Below are positions 1 through 7,800 of a stretch of 64,000 nt of DNA, piece by piece. Every line of letters begins with the position of its first letter. Position 1 is the stretch's first letter. The notes below the pieces were generated by a model that saw nothing but the letters and a program-made list of their open reading frames with translations, searched no databases and had not been told where the DNA came from. The stretch covers positions 18,097 to 82,096 of the forward strand of contig JASGFC010000001.1 of NCBI GenBank assembly GCA_047605865.1, in the 5' to 3' direction. The position numbers and the translations under genes were made by a program. Source of the stretch: JASGDC01 sp047605865 (GTDB lineage: Bacteria > Actinomycetota > Actinomycetes > Actinomycetales > Micrococcaceae).

Positions 1-1505
1 ATGTTACCTGTACCCTTGAACTCCTCAAAGATGACTTCATCCATCTTTGAACCAGTTTCAACAAGCGCAGTAGCAAGAATAGTTAAAGATCCACCGTTTT
101 CAATGTTACGAGCAGCTCCAAAGAAACGTTTAGGAGGATACAATGCAGCTGAATCTACACCACCTGAAAGAATACGACCAGAAGCTGGCGCAGCAAGGTT
201 ATAAGCACGTCCCAAACGTGTCATAGAATCAAGTAAAACTACAACATCTTGTCCCATTTCAACCAAACGCTTTGCTCTTTCAATAGCTAGTTCAGCAACA
301 GTTGTGTGATCTTCTGCAGGACGATCAAACGTTGAAGCAATCACTTCACCCTTGACAGTACGTTGCATATCAGTCACTTCTTCTGGACGTTCATCAACAA
401 GAACCATCATGAGGTGAACTTCAGGGTTGTTGGTAGTAATTGCATTAGCAATAGCTTGCAGCATTAAAGTTTTACCAGCTTTAGGAGGCGATACAATTAA
501 TCCACGTTGCCCTTTACCGATAGGTGAAACAAGATCAACAACACGAGTATTGATGTGTTTTGCATCAGTTTCTAAGCGTAAACGCTCTTGGGGGTATAGA
601 GGTGTTAATTTAGAAAAATCTACCCGATCTTTAAGGTCTTCAACTGAAATGCCGTTAATAGTTTCTACTTTAACTAGAGCATTGAACTTTTGACGGCTAG
701 TGTTTTCACCTTCACGAGGTTGGCGAATGAAACCAGCAATAGCATCACCTTTACGCAAGTTATATTTCTTCACTTGCCCTAATGAAACATAGACATCGCT
801 TGGTCCTGAAAGATAACCAGTAGTTCGAAGGAAGGCATAGTTCTCTAGCACATCAAGGATGCCAGCAACTGGGATGAGTACATCATCTTCGCGAATTTCT
901 GGCTCATCATCGTTCCTACGGTTACGGTTACGATTGTTTCTGTTTCGGTTACGATCATTGCGGTCACGATAACGGCGGTTGCGCTCAGAACCACTATACT
1001 GCTTTGGTTCATGTTGTTTTTGTTCTTTTGGTTCTACCTTAGTTTTTTCTTCAGTAGCAGTAGTTTCATCCTCTTCAGACTGCTGCTGCGTAGTTTCTTC
1101 TGAAGTGTTTTTCTCTTTCCACTGGCGACGTGTGCGACGCTTGCGAGGCTTTTCCTCTTCTTCTGGTTCTTCCTTAGGATCTGGAAGAACCATTACTATT
1201 TCTTCAAGTTGTGCTTCTACTTTTTTCTTTTTATCAGTTGCGACATGTTCAGAGTTTGAAGACTCTGGAAGTTTTATATCATCAAGAGATTGAACAGCAG
1301 CTTCAGTTTCTGGGGTGCTGTATTGTTTTTCTTCTTGCTTTTGGCCCACAGTTTCACCACGTTTGTGAGCTGAGATTGCATCTACCAATGCGCCTTTGCG
1401 CATTTTATAGCCACCTTGAATTCCAAGGGATGATGCTAAAGATTGTAGTTGAGCTAATTTGAGAGTGCTCAAGTTGGCAGTGTGGGTTTCTTGTGTTTCA
1501 GACAC
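1..1505 (-). CDS. rho: Transcription termination factor Rho (C-terminus cut by window edge)
   Basis: Hexameric RNA-dependent ATPase that terminates transcription. About 501 residues are visible; the reading frame runs off the left edge after the EEFKGTGN motif. A GTG start at 1503-1505 is preceded by an AAAGGA ribosome site 8 nt upstream. An N-terminal helical Rho domain (about residues 10-50) is followed by an acidic/basic low-complexity insert ending in an Arg/Asn-rich stretch (about 165-205), then the RNA-binding fold, Walker A SPPKAGKT (about 335-342), DERPEEV and LLDSMTRLGRAYN. The long insert is known from actinobacterial Rho proteins. Identity is certain from the ATPase core. Confidence 0.97.
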   Translation of the reverse strand, partial: MSETQETHTANLSTLKLAQLQSLASSLGIQGGYKMRKGALVDAISAHKRGETVGQKQEEKQYSTPETEAAVQSLDDIKLPESSNSEHVATDKKKKVEAQLEEIVMVLPDPKEEPEEEEKPRKRRTRRQWKEKNTSEETTQQQSEEDETTATEEKTKVEPKEQKQHEPKQYSGSERNRRYRDRNDRNRNRNNRNRNRRNDDEPEIREDDVLIPVAGILDVLENYAFLRTTGYLSGPSDVYVSLGQVKKYNLRKGDAIAGFIRQPREGENTSRQKFNALVKVETINGISVEDLKDRVDFSKLTPLYPQERLRLETDAKHINTRVVDLVSPIGKGQRGLIVSPPKAGKTLMLQAIANAITTNNPEVHLMMVLVDERPEEVTDMQRTVKGEVIASTFDRPAEDHTTVAELAIERAKRLVEMGQDVVVLLDSMTRLGRAYNLAAPASGRILSGGVDSAALYPPKRFFGAARNIENGGSLTILATALVETGSKMDEVIFEEFKGTGN

Positions 1506-1711
1506 GAAGGATCCTTTCCAGCGCGTAAATAAGATTATTCAATCTCTAAAAATTTACTCAGGAGAATTCAACGTTCATGAAAGTTCTGGAGTAAAGCTAA
1601 AGAAATTTGAATGCTGTAATCAATAGAATTATAAAGCTCAGATTTGCTTTACACATTCACTATAGCACTTAATATGCAACTTCAAAACACTTTTCCAGAA
1701 TTGTTTCATAT

Positions 1712-1739
1712 TTGCATTGAGCCCCCCCCTTGATACTGT
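1712..1739 (+). promoter_or_regulatory. Putative promoter with C8 tract in its spacer
   Basis: TTGCAT (1712-1717) and an extended -10 TGA-TACTGT (-10 hexamer 1734-1739) are separated by 16 nt that contain eight consecutive C (1722-1729). The start codon of the Tat-motif protein lies about 54 nt downstream of the -10. One added C would give the optimal 17-nt spacer. The promoter call is inference from position and sequence; the closely similar arrangement at 20966-20994 supports it. Confidence 0.55.
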
Positions 1740-1792
1740 GAAGCAAAGACATAACTTCTGTCATGTTTTAACTATCACAAAGGGAATCTATT

Positions 1793-2353
1793 TTGCATAA
1801 TAATGAAGGCCTTCCTACACTTGAAAATACTACTACTCGTCGCAGTATTACAAAAAGTGCGTTGTGGGCTACGCCTGCGATTGCTACAACAGTTGCAGCG
1901 CCTGCAGCAAGCGCAGCAAGTGGCGAAGCCAACATAACATGGACTATCGATCAGGCATCAGCCACTATAACGCTTGCCAATTCTGGAGATGCAGACTGGG
2001 TTCAAACTAGTGTACTGGTTACCTACAATCCTTTCCAATATCCTTTTAACTTTGCACCCATTCTTGTTGGTGGAGTAACTCCCTCTAACCCAAGACCTAT
2101 TGATGGTAACAGCAGAGTCATTGCTGATATGGGAGCAGTTACAGTTGAAGCTGGACAGACACTCGTTTGGCAGTTCACATCAAGAGCGAATACAAGCAAC
2201 CCAGCATATGTTGTTAATTTTACGTCAGGTACATACAATCTGAACCTCCCTGTGGCACTATGGATAGGGCCTAGAGCTTCTGCCGTAGCAATTCCTGGCA
2301 CACAAACTAACCTTACAGTTTATTCTCAGTACCAAATGGTTATCTCATCTTAA
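1793..2353 (+). CDS. Secreted protein with twin-arginine signal peptide, unknown function
   Basis: A 186-residue protein starting at TTG, with the ribosome site AAAGGGA (1779-1785) 7 nt upstream. Residues about 14-42 form a Tat-type signal: Arg-Arg-Ser-Ile-Thr-Lys followed by a hydrophobic Ala/Thr-rich stretch ending Ala-Ser-Ala. The mature part (about 140 residues) is rich in Ser, Thr, Asn, Val and Pro with no Cys, suggesting a beta-sandwich surface or secreted protein. No known domain is recognised. The signal resembles that of the protein at 21038-21553 (RRxIxKxAxWxxPA), although the mature parts look unrelated. Both sit behind poly-C promoters. It is convergent with lysA. Confidence 0.8.
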   Translation: MHNNEGLPTLENTTTRRSITKSALWATPAIATTVAAPAASAASGEANITWTIDQASATITLANSGDADWVQTSVLVTYNPFQYPFNFAPILVGGVTPSNPRPIDGNSRVIADMGAVTVEAGQTLVWQFTSRANTSNPAYVVNFTSGTYNLNLPVALWIGPRASAVAIPGTQTNLTVYSQYQMVISS

Positions 2354-2415
2354 CTAATTAGCACTACTGCAGTTAATTTTTACTGTTTGTCTTAGAAGAA
2401 TAAGTGCATATCTTG

Positions 2416-3798
2416 CTATAGACCAGCATCTCGTGCCAATAGGTCTTCTTCTGTTTCACCTTTAACGATAACTTTAGTTTTACCATCTTTAACTGCCACG
2501 ATAGCTGGGCGTTCAACATAGTTAAAGTTACTTGCCAATGCCCAACAATAAGCGCCAGTAGCAGGCACTGCGAGCAGATCATCGCGAGTAGTATCTTGTG
2601 GTAAGTAACCGTTTCTGACTACAATATCGCCTGATTCACAATGCTTTCCTACTACCCTACTCACCATTGGCTGAGCCTCAGAAGTTCGGGAAGCAAGGAC
2701 AGCAGTGTAATCTGCATCATAAAGAACAGGGCGAGGGTTATCGCTCATGCCTCCATCAACAGCAACGTAGCTACGTGTTCCTTCTTCTAGAGATACTTGT
2801 TTGATGCTGCCAATCGAGTACAAAGTAAACATGCTCGGGCCAACAATAGAGCGGCCAGGTTCTATGGAAAGTCTTGGACACTGAGAAATATCATACTTTT
2901 TTAAGGCTTTACTGACTGCTTGAGCTAAGGTTTGAGCAACTTCTTCAATATCTCGTGGTTCATCTGCATCTGTATAAGCAATACCATAGCCACCGCCTAA
3001 ATCAAGTTCTTTGACCTCAATATCGTGCTCTTGCTTTAGCTCAGAAACTAGCTGTAACATCCTGGTGGCAGCAGCTGCAAAACCATCAGCTTCAAATATT
3101 TGCGAGCCAATATGGCAATGCAAACCAAGGAAGTTAAGATTTTGGGCCTGCACTACTGCTTGAATAGCTTGCAAAGCTTCACCATCAGCAATAGATAAAC
3201 CAAATTTTTGATCTTCATGGGCAGTAGCAATATATTCGTGCGTACTGGCATGCACTCCTGGTTTAACCCGAATCATCACTGGAGCTTGCACGTCCATATC
3301 GTGCGCCAATTGAGCTAATCGTGGAATTTCATCAAGGCAATCCACCACAATACGTCCAACCCCAAGGGACAGCGCTCTTTTAAGTTCAGAATCTGACTTA
3401 TTATTGCCATGTAAACCTAGTAACTCTCCTGGCATTCCAGCAGCGGCCGCTAGTGCCATTTCACCATTACTACAAGTATCTAAACGAAGTCCGTCTTTGC
3501 GAAGCCAACGGATAATCTGACTACACAAAAAAGCTTTACCAGCGTAATAAACATCTACTGGGCTGATGCCATCAAAAGCTTTGTTAAAAACATCGTGTGT
3601 TCTGATGGCTCTATTCCTAAAATCAGTTTCACTCATGACAAAAAGTGGAGTTCCATACTCTTGAGCAAGTTCAGAAACACTGACTCCTGCTATTTCAAGT
3701 TCTCCTGATTGGTTACGTTGTACTTCTTCTGGCCAGAGTTTTGGGTTGATGTTGTTAATATCTTCAGGGGCTTTGCACCATTCGGGAACAAGGTTCAT
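2416..3798 (-). CDS. lysA: Diaminopimelate decarboxylase
   Basis: PLP enzyme that decarboxylates meso-diaminopimelate to L-lysine, the last step of lysine synthesis. The 460 residues show the fold-III PLP lysine in YYAGKAF (Lys88), GLHCHIGSQI, the glycine-rich GGGYGIAY phosphate loop, EPGRSIV and the CESGD motif contributing the catalytic Cys and Asp. The ATG is 2 nt after the argS stop, so the two genes form one transcription unit, as in other actinobacteria. The homoserine genes (hom, thrB, thrC) that usually follow lysA there are not present; a convergent secreted-protein gene lies next. Confidence 0.97.
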   Translation of the reverse strand: MNLVPEWCKAPEDINNINPKLWPEEVQRNQSGELEIAGVSVSELAQEYGTPLFVMSETDFRNRAIRTHDVFNKAFDGISPVDVYYAGKAFLCSQIIRWLRKDGLRLDTCSNGEMALAAAAGMPGELLGLHGNNKSDSELKRALSLGVGRIVVDCLDEIPRLAQLAHDMDVQAPVMIRVKPGVHASTHEYIATAHEDQKFGLSIADGEALQAIQAVVQAQNLNFLGLHCHIGSQIFEADGFAAAATRMLQLVSELKQEHDIEVKELDLGGGYGIAYTDADEPRDIEEVAQTLAQAVSKALKKYDISQCPRLSIEPGRSIVGPSMFTLYSIGSIKQVSLEEGTRSYVAVDGGMSDNPRPVLYDADYTAVLASRTSEAQPMVSRVVGKHCESGDIVVRNGYLPQDTTRDDLLAVPATGAYCWALASNFNYVERPAIVAVKDGKTKVIVKGETEEDLLARDAGL

Positions 3799-3800
3799 GG

Positions 3801-5453
3801 CTACATTCTTTCTGGTGCTCTCACACCTAGTGTATTTAAACCATTCCTAAGAACAGTTTGTGCTGCATTATTAAGTTGCAACCTACTTCTATGAACATCT
3901 GTGATTTCTTCATCACCTTTTGGTGCAACGCGGCAAACATCGTACCAGCGGTGATAGCTGCCAGCAAGTTTCTCTAAGTACCGTGCCACACGATGTGGTT
4001 CTCTAAACTCTGCTGCAGCTTGCAAAGTTGATGGATACGCACTTAACGTTGCAAGCAGGTCTTCTTCTTGTGGTGCACTCAAAAGTGCTGGGTCAAAGTT
4101 GATTGCTTCTACACCTGATTCTTTAGCATTACGAGCTACTTGATGCGTTCTGGCATGAGCATACTGCACATAGAATACTGGGTTGTCATTAGTTTTTTTC
4201 TGCAATAAATCTAAATCCATGTCTAAGGGAGAATCTACTGAATACCGAACTAGCTCGTATCGTGCAGCGTCAACCCCCACTAGCTCAGTTAAATCTTCAA
4301 GTGTGACAATGTTGCCAGCACGTTTACTCATTTTATAAGGTTTGCCATCTTTGATGAGGTTCACAAGTTGCCCAATCATGATTTCAACTTTGTCATCTGT
4401 ACCAGTGAGAGCTTGAGCAACAGCATGCAGGCGCTTTACATAGCCGTGATGATCTGCGCCCAACATGTAGAAGCAGATATCGTAACCACGGTTGAACTTA
4501 TCTTCCATATAGCCGATATCACCTGCGATATAGGCAGGATTTCCGTCTTTTTTGATAACAACACGGTTTTTATCATCACCAAATTGTTCCGTGTTTAACC
4601 ACCAGGCGCCCTCATCTTCATAGAGCAAGCCATCGTGCTTCAATTTTTCTAGAGCCTTATCAATAGAGCCTTTTTCGTAAAGAGTAGTTTCAGAGAAGTA
4701 GGTATCAAAAGGAACATTGAAGTCTTCCATTGACTGCTTAATGTGAGAAAGCATGAGTTGAACGCCTTGCTCCCTGAACTCTGCAATTGCTTTTGCTTCA
4801 GGAAGCTGCATAATACCTTTGTTCTGTGCCACGATATCATTGGCTATTTCATTGATATACTCACCTGCATAACCATCTTCAGGAGTTGGTTTTCCTTGTG
4901 CTGCAGCATAGAGAGAGTTAGCGAATTTATCAATTTGTGAGCCATAATCATTAACGTAATATTCACGATGCACTTGTGCGCCCTGTGTTTGTAAAACGCG
5001 AGCCAAGCTATCGCCAACTGCTGCCCAACGTACACCACCAACATGGATTGGTCCAGTAGGGTTAGCAGAAACAAATTCTAGATTGATTTTTTGTCCTTTA
5101 AGGCTATCTGCTGTCCCAAAATCAGCTGCTTGTTCTAGGATAGTTTCAACGATAGCTCCAGCAGATGCTGCTTCTAAGGTGAAGTTGATGAAACCAGGTC
5201 CAGCAACCTCTACTTCGCTGACACCTTCTATGCTCTTAAAGTAAGGCAGAAGTATTTCAGCTATGCGCCGTGGTGGCATGTTAGCTTTTTTAGTCAATTG
5301 CATAGCAATGTTGCTTGCCCAATCTCCATGCTCACGATTCTTAGGCCGCTCAACTTTAATAGTTTCAGGGAATTCTTCAAGCTGAATTTTGCCGTCTTCG
5401 ATAGCCTGCTTCAGACACAAAGCTATTTGGCGTGAGAGTTCTTCTGGAGTCAT
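3801..5453 (-). CDS. argS: Arginyl-tRNA synthetase
   Basis: Class I aminoacyl-tRNA synthetase charging tRNA-Arg. The 550 residues carry an N-terminal Arg-specific domain (1-110), the HIGH-like motif in NPTGPIHVGG (His137), a KMSKR loop (about 373-377) and a C-terminal DALR anticodon-binding domain ending in GVRAPERM. Length is normal for the family. The ATG at 5451-5453 sits exactly 6 nt after a TAAGAT hexamer and has no ribosome site, consistent with a leaderless mRNA. It is co-transcribed with lysA. Confidence 0.97.
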   Translation of the reverse strand: MTPEELSRQIALCLKQAIEDGKIQLEEFPETIKVERPKNREHGDWASNIAMQLTKKANMPPRRIAEILLPYFKSIEGVSEVEVAGPGFINFTLEAASAGAIVETILEQAADFGTADSLKGQKINLEFVSANPTGPIHVGGVRWAAVGDSLARVLQTQGAQVHREYYVNDYGSQIDKFANSLYAAAQGKPTPEDGYAGEYINEIANDIVAQNKGIMQLPEAKAIAEFREQGVQLMLSHIKQSMEDFNVPFDTYFSETTLYEKGSIDKALEKLKHDGLLYEDEGAWWLNTEQFGDDKNRVVIKKDGNPAYIAGDIGYMEDKFNRGYDICFYMLGADHHGYVKRLHAVAQALTGTDDKVEIMIGQLVNLIKDGKPYKMSKRAGNIVTLEDLTELVGVDAARYELVRYSVDSPLDMDLDLLQKKTNDNPVFYVQYAHARTHQVARNAKESGVEAINFDPALLSAPQEEDLLATLSAYPSTLQAAAEFREPHRVARYLEKLAGSYHRWYDVCRVAPKGDEEITDVHRSRLQLNNAAQTVLRNGLNTLGVRAPERM

Positions 5454-5459
5454 ATACTC

Positions 5460-5465
5460 ATCTTA
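5460..5465 (-). promoter_or_regulatory. -10 box of leaderless argS-lysA promoter
   Basis: TAAGAT on the minus strand is followed by GAGTAT and then the argS ATG; the transcription start would fall at or next to the A of the start codon. No Shine-Dalgarno sequence is present. Confidence 0.6.
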
Positions 5466-5603
5466 ACTTCTACTATGGGTAAAGTCAGCTAGTTTAGCTA
5501 TTGGCACAAGAAGTGCTCCTTTATCAAGAAATGCCCCACTAAAGGTGCGGTTATTTTTCTTCTGAAAAGGTAGCTCATGTTGGAATTTTGGCATTGAAAC
5601 AAA

Positions 5604-6335
5604 TTACAAAGCTGCAGCTCTTAATTTCCACTCTGTGTATGTTTTAGTTTTGCCGATATATTTTTCATAATGTGGGATTTGATCAGGAAAAACTAACGGA
5701 GTTGAGGTCTTTAATTGACTTCTCCATTCGATATTTCGATCAAAAAATCTGGAATAAAAAGTTGTTTCACCAAAACTCTCACTAAGCTCACCCATCACAG
5801 TAGCGAATACATGATCTAAAAGATCATCTACAACTACTGGGCTGTTTTGTTCACAAAATGCTTCTCCTAAATTTTTAGAATAGAAACTATCAGGAAAATA
5901 TAACGAAGTCGCAATCCCCACATTAAGTTTAAGTGTTTGGTTTTTATAAAAAAGAAACCTTATTGGACAAGCGTCTTTATCCTCTGGAACTAGTTCAATG
6001 ACTTGACTCAATTTTGTTTTTATTTCTTCCTGCCGTTCAGCTATTGTCTTTCCAGCATAAGGATAAGGGCGAGGATTCAACCGATCATAGATGTCGATAC
6101 CAGAAGTTACCGATACTTTAAAAGTTCTTTCTAAAAAGGTAATAACATCTTCACATAATGGCCTCAATAAATCATAACGCTCAATATTTATCTGGTCCTT
6201 ATAATAAGCTTTTTCTTCTTCTAATGACGAAAAAATAAAACCATCAACGCCTACAGGCTTAGCCTCCCAAGTCGGAAAAGGTAACTCAGGTTTCTTATAG
6301 CCAAAAAAACTAATAGGAGGTGACTCAAGATACAC
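5604..6335 (-). CDS. Hypothetical protein, unknown family
   Basis: A 243-residue protein that I do not recognise. It starts at GTG with AGGTG about 7 nt upstream. It is soluble by appearance: no signal peptide or membrane segment, many aromatic and charged residues, a Pro-rich start (YLESPPISFFGYKKPELPFP) and a short RLNPRPYPYAG motif near residue 90. The gene is noticeably more AT-rich in wobble positions than argS and stands alone with AT-rich gaps on both sides, which suggests an accessory acquisition. No function can be assigned from sequence or neighbours. Confidence 0.7.
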   Translation of the reverse strand: MYLESPPISFFGYKKPELPFPTWEAKPVGVDGFIFSSLEEEKAYYKDQINIERYDLLRPLCEDVITFLERTFKVSVTSGIDIYDRLNPRPYPYAGKTIAERQEEIKTKLSQVIELVPEDKDACPIRFLFYKNQTLKLNVGIATSLYFPDSFYSKNLGEAFCEQNSPVVVDDLLDHVFATVMGELSESFGETTFYSRFFDRNIEWRSQLKTSTPLVFPDQIPHYEKYIGKTKTYTEWKLRAAAL

Positions 6336-6644
6336 TTCACACCTACACTCGTGGTTTTAAACTACTATGGTCAGTAACTATACTTGTTGTATCATCCTTT
6401 AACGTTATATTTTGCTTCCAATCTCCTGGTACTCTAATGTAATATTTAGAAACATAAATTATTAATATCCAATTAAAAACTTGTAGTCACAGCTTTGTGA
6501 TTAATAACATAATATCAGAACTTTAAAACATCTGACTTAAGCGCTGTTGTAAGAAATGCGATTTTACGTCAAAATCCGCACACATTTGTGTTAAAACTGT
6601 AAACTGTGAGCATGTCACATCAGCGCCAATTGTAAACTAAAGCC
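6336..6644 (+). other. AT-rich intergenic region with small inverted repeats
   Basis: Divergent spacer between the hypothetical gene and the VOC gene. No ORF is supported. It holds two short inverted repeats, CACA-GCTT-TGTG (near 6488-6499) and ACACA-TT-TGTGT (near 6581-6594), which could be operator half-sites, and a TAAACT hexamer at its right end. Confidence 0.4.
6633..6638 (+). promoter_or_regulatory. -10 box of leaderless promoter for the VOC gene
   Basis: TAAACT, then AAAGCC, then ATG at 6645. The 6-nt spacing matches the leaderless pattern seen for many genes in this window and points to 6645 as the original start codon of the downstream gene. Confidence 0.5.
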
Positions 6645-6676
6645 ATGGATAAAAAGTATTCTCCCATACAGTTGAC

Positions 6677-7006
6677 TTGTTCGTATGCATGGCAGTTAAA
6701 GACTACATGAGAGCGCTTGCATGGTATGAAAAGCTGTTTGATATGCCACCAAGCTACGTTGTCAGCGATAACGAAGCACTATGGGAGCTATCCGAACACC
6801 GGTCTATAGCTATTGAACATAGACCAGAACGGGCCGGCTATGGTAGTTGCGCTATATTTATTGAAGAATTCGACAATTTCATCAGTAGCGCAAACGAGCG
6901 TGGCATCACGCCGACAAAAACTGAAACTTATTCTAATGGAGTACGAAAAGCAATTTACCTTGATCCCGATGGAAACGAGCTAGGCTTTGATGGAGGTAAG
7001 ATGTGA
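6677..7006 (+). CDS. VOC-family (glyoxalase/bleomycin-resistance fold) protein, probable 5' frameshift
   Basis: About 109 residues with the vicinal-oxygen-chelate pattern: VKDYMRALAWYEKLFDM, DNEALWEL and the C-terminal YLDPDGNELGF. The open frame begins only at a TTG (6677), in the middle of what should be the first beta strand. The better start is ATG 6645, which follows a TAAACT-N6 leaderless promoter; from there the frame closes after 21 codons. One extra A in the A5 run at 6651-6655 would join both parts and give MDKKVFSHTVDLFVCMAVKD, a proper VOC N-terminus. So the gene is either a recent pseudogene, a slippage site or a sequence error. Substrate unknown. It overlaps the next gene, with which it forms an operon. 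Confidence 0.75.
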   Translation: MFVCMAVKDYMRALAWYEKLFDMPPSYVVSDNEALWELSEHRSIAIEHRPERAGYGSCAIFIEEFDNFISSANERGITPTKTETYSNGVRKAIYLDPDGNELGFDGGKM

Positions 7007-7545
7007 TGGGAAAAGTCATACTACACGTCATTATGTCACTTGATGGCTTTATGGCCGACAAGCACGATAGCGTAGATTGGTCATTTCAGTATGGCGCACC
7101 AAGTAATTTGGTTGATGAAGTCAAAGATTCTGCAGGTGCGATAGTACTGGGCAAGCGAACATACGATGGCTCAATCGCTAACGGTCATCCGCCATATGGT
7201 GGCAGTCTCAAAGTTCCACTATTTGTTGTAACATCTAAAGCTCATGACTCCGTACAGTACAAGGATCTGACTTTTTCTTTTGTCACCGAAGGTGTGGAAC
7301 AGGCTGTAACGCAGGCCAAGGCAGCCGCAGGCGATAAAAATGTCATTCTGCTTGGGGGCAGTATCTACCAACAGTGTCTAAAAGCAGGGTTAATAGACGA
7401 AATAGTTATTCACCTTGTGCCTCTTTTACTCTCAGAAGGAGTCGAAGTCTTTAAACATCTTGGTGAATCGCCTATTAAGCTGAAGCGAATTGATGCAAAA
7501 ATCGCCGAGCAAATGACAGATATGCGCTTTAAAGTGGTGAAATAG
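7006..7545 (+). CDS. Dihydrofolate reductase-like protein (RibD C-terminal domain family)
   Basis: About 179 residues with the RibD_C/DHFR fold: KVILHVIMSLDGFMAD at the start, AIVLGKRTYDG, VFVVTSK-type strand and NVILLGGSIYQQCLKAGLIDEIVIHLVPLLLSEG. Stand-alone members are NAD(P)H-dependent reductases of unknown substrate, not true DHFR or RibD. I chose ATG 7006 over GTG 7003 because GGAGGT (6992-6997) is 8 nt upstream. It overlaps the VOC gene stop (TGATG), so translation is coupled. Confidence 0.88.
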   Translation: MGKVILHVIMSLDGFMADKHDSVDWSFQYGAPSNLVDEVKDSAGAIVLGKRTYDGSIANGHPPYGGSLKVPLFVVTSKAHDSVQYKDLTFSFVTEGVEQAVTQAKAAAGDKNVILLGGSIYQQCLKAGLIDEIVIHLVPLLLSEGVEVFKHLGESPIKLKRIDAKIAEQMTDMRFKVVK

Positions 7546-7580
7546 TTACACAAATTAAATCAAGGTTTAGTAATAACAAG

Positions 7581-7652
7581 TACCCCCGACAAGAATCGAA
7601 CTTGCGCACACGGTACCGGAAACCGATGCTCTATCCACTGAGCTACGGGGGC
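7581..7652 (-). tRNA. tRNA-Arg (anticodon CCG)
   Basis: Read on the minus strand it folds as a cloverleaf of 72 nt: acceptor GCCCCCG paired with CGGGGGT (with a terminal G-U), D-arm GCTC-AGTGGATA-GAGC, anticodon loop TTCCGGT with CCG at 34-36, a 4-nt variable loop and T-arm GCAAG-TTCGATT-CTTGT. The discriminator is A and no CCA is encoded. The first pair of the anticodon stem is a U-U mismatch. Confidence 0.93.
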
Positions 7653-7738
7653 ATACCTACTATTCTACGTGTGAAATTCGTGAGATAAAAATACTTGTTG
7701 AGGTCAGCTGAATTGTTCTGTGCTAAAGCCCACGTAAA

Positions 7739-7800
7739 GTCCGCCTGTTAGTACCATATCCACCTGGTACACCAAGTAGAAATGGTACTTTGGGGCAGAC
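7739..7800 (-). terminator. Imperfect 19-bp inverted repeat after the ABC exporter gene
   Basis: The arms 7739-7757 and 7782-7800 are inverted copies with four mismatches, the inner 8 bp (AGTACCAT/ATGGTACT) being perfect, around a 24-nt loop. The right arm touches the ABC gene stop codon. No U-run follows, so a Rho-independent terminator or an RNA 3'-end hairpin is only probable. Confidence 0.45.

Noticed and set aside
979..1293. Serine-rich open frame on the plus strand
   Set aside because: It is the antisense of the acidic/basic Rho insert; composition reflects the complementary codons.
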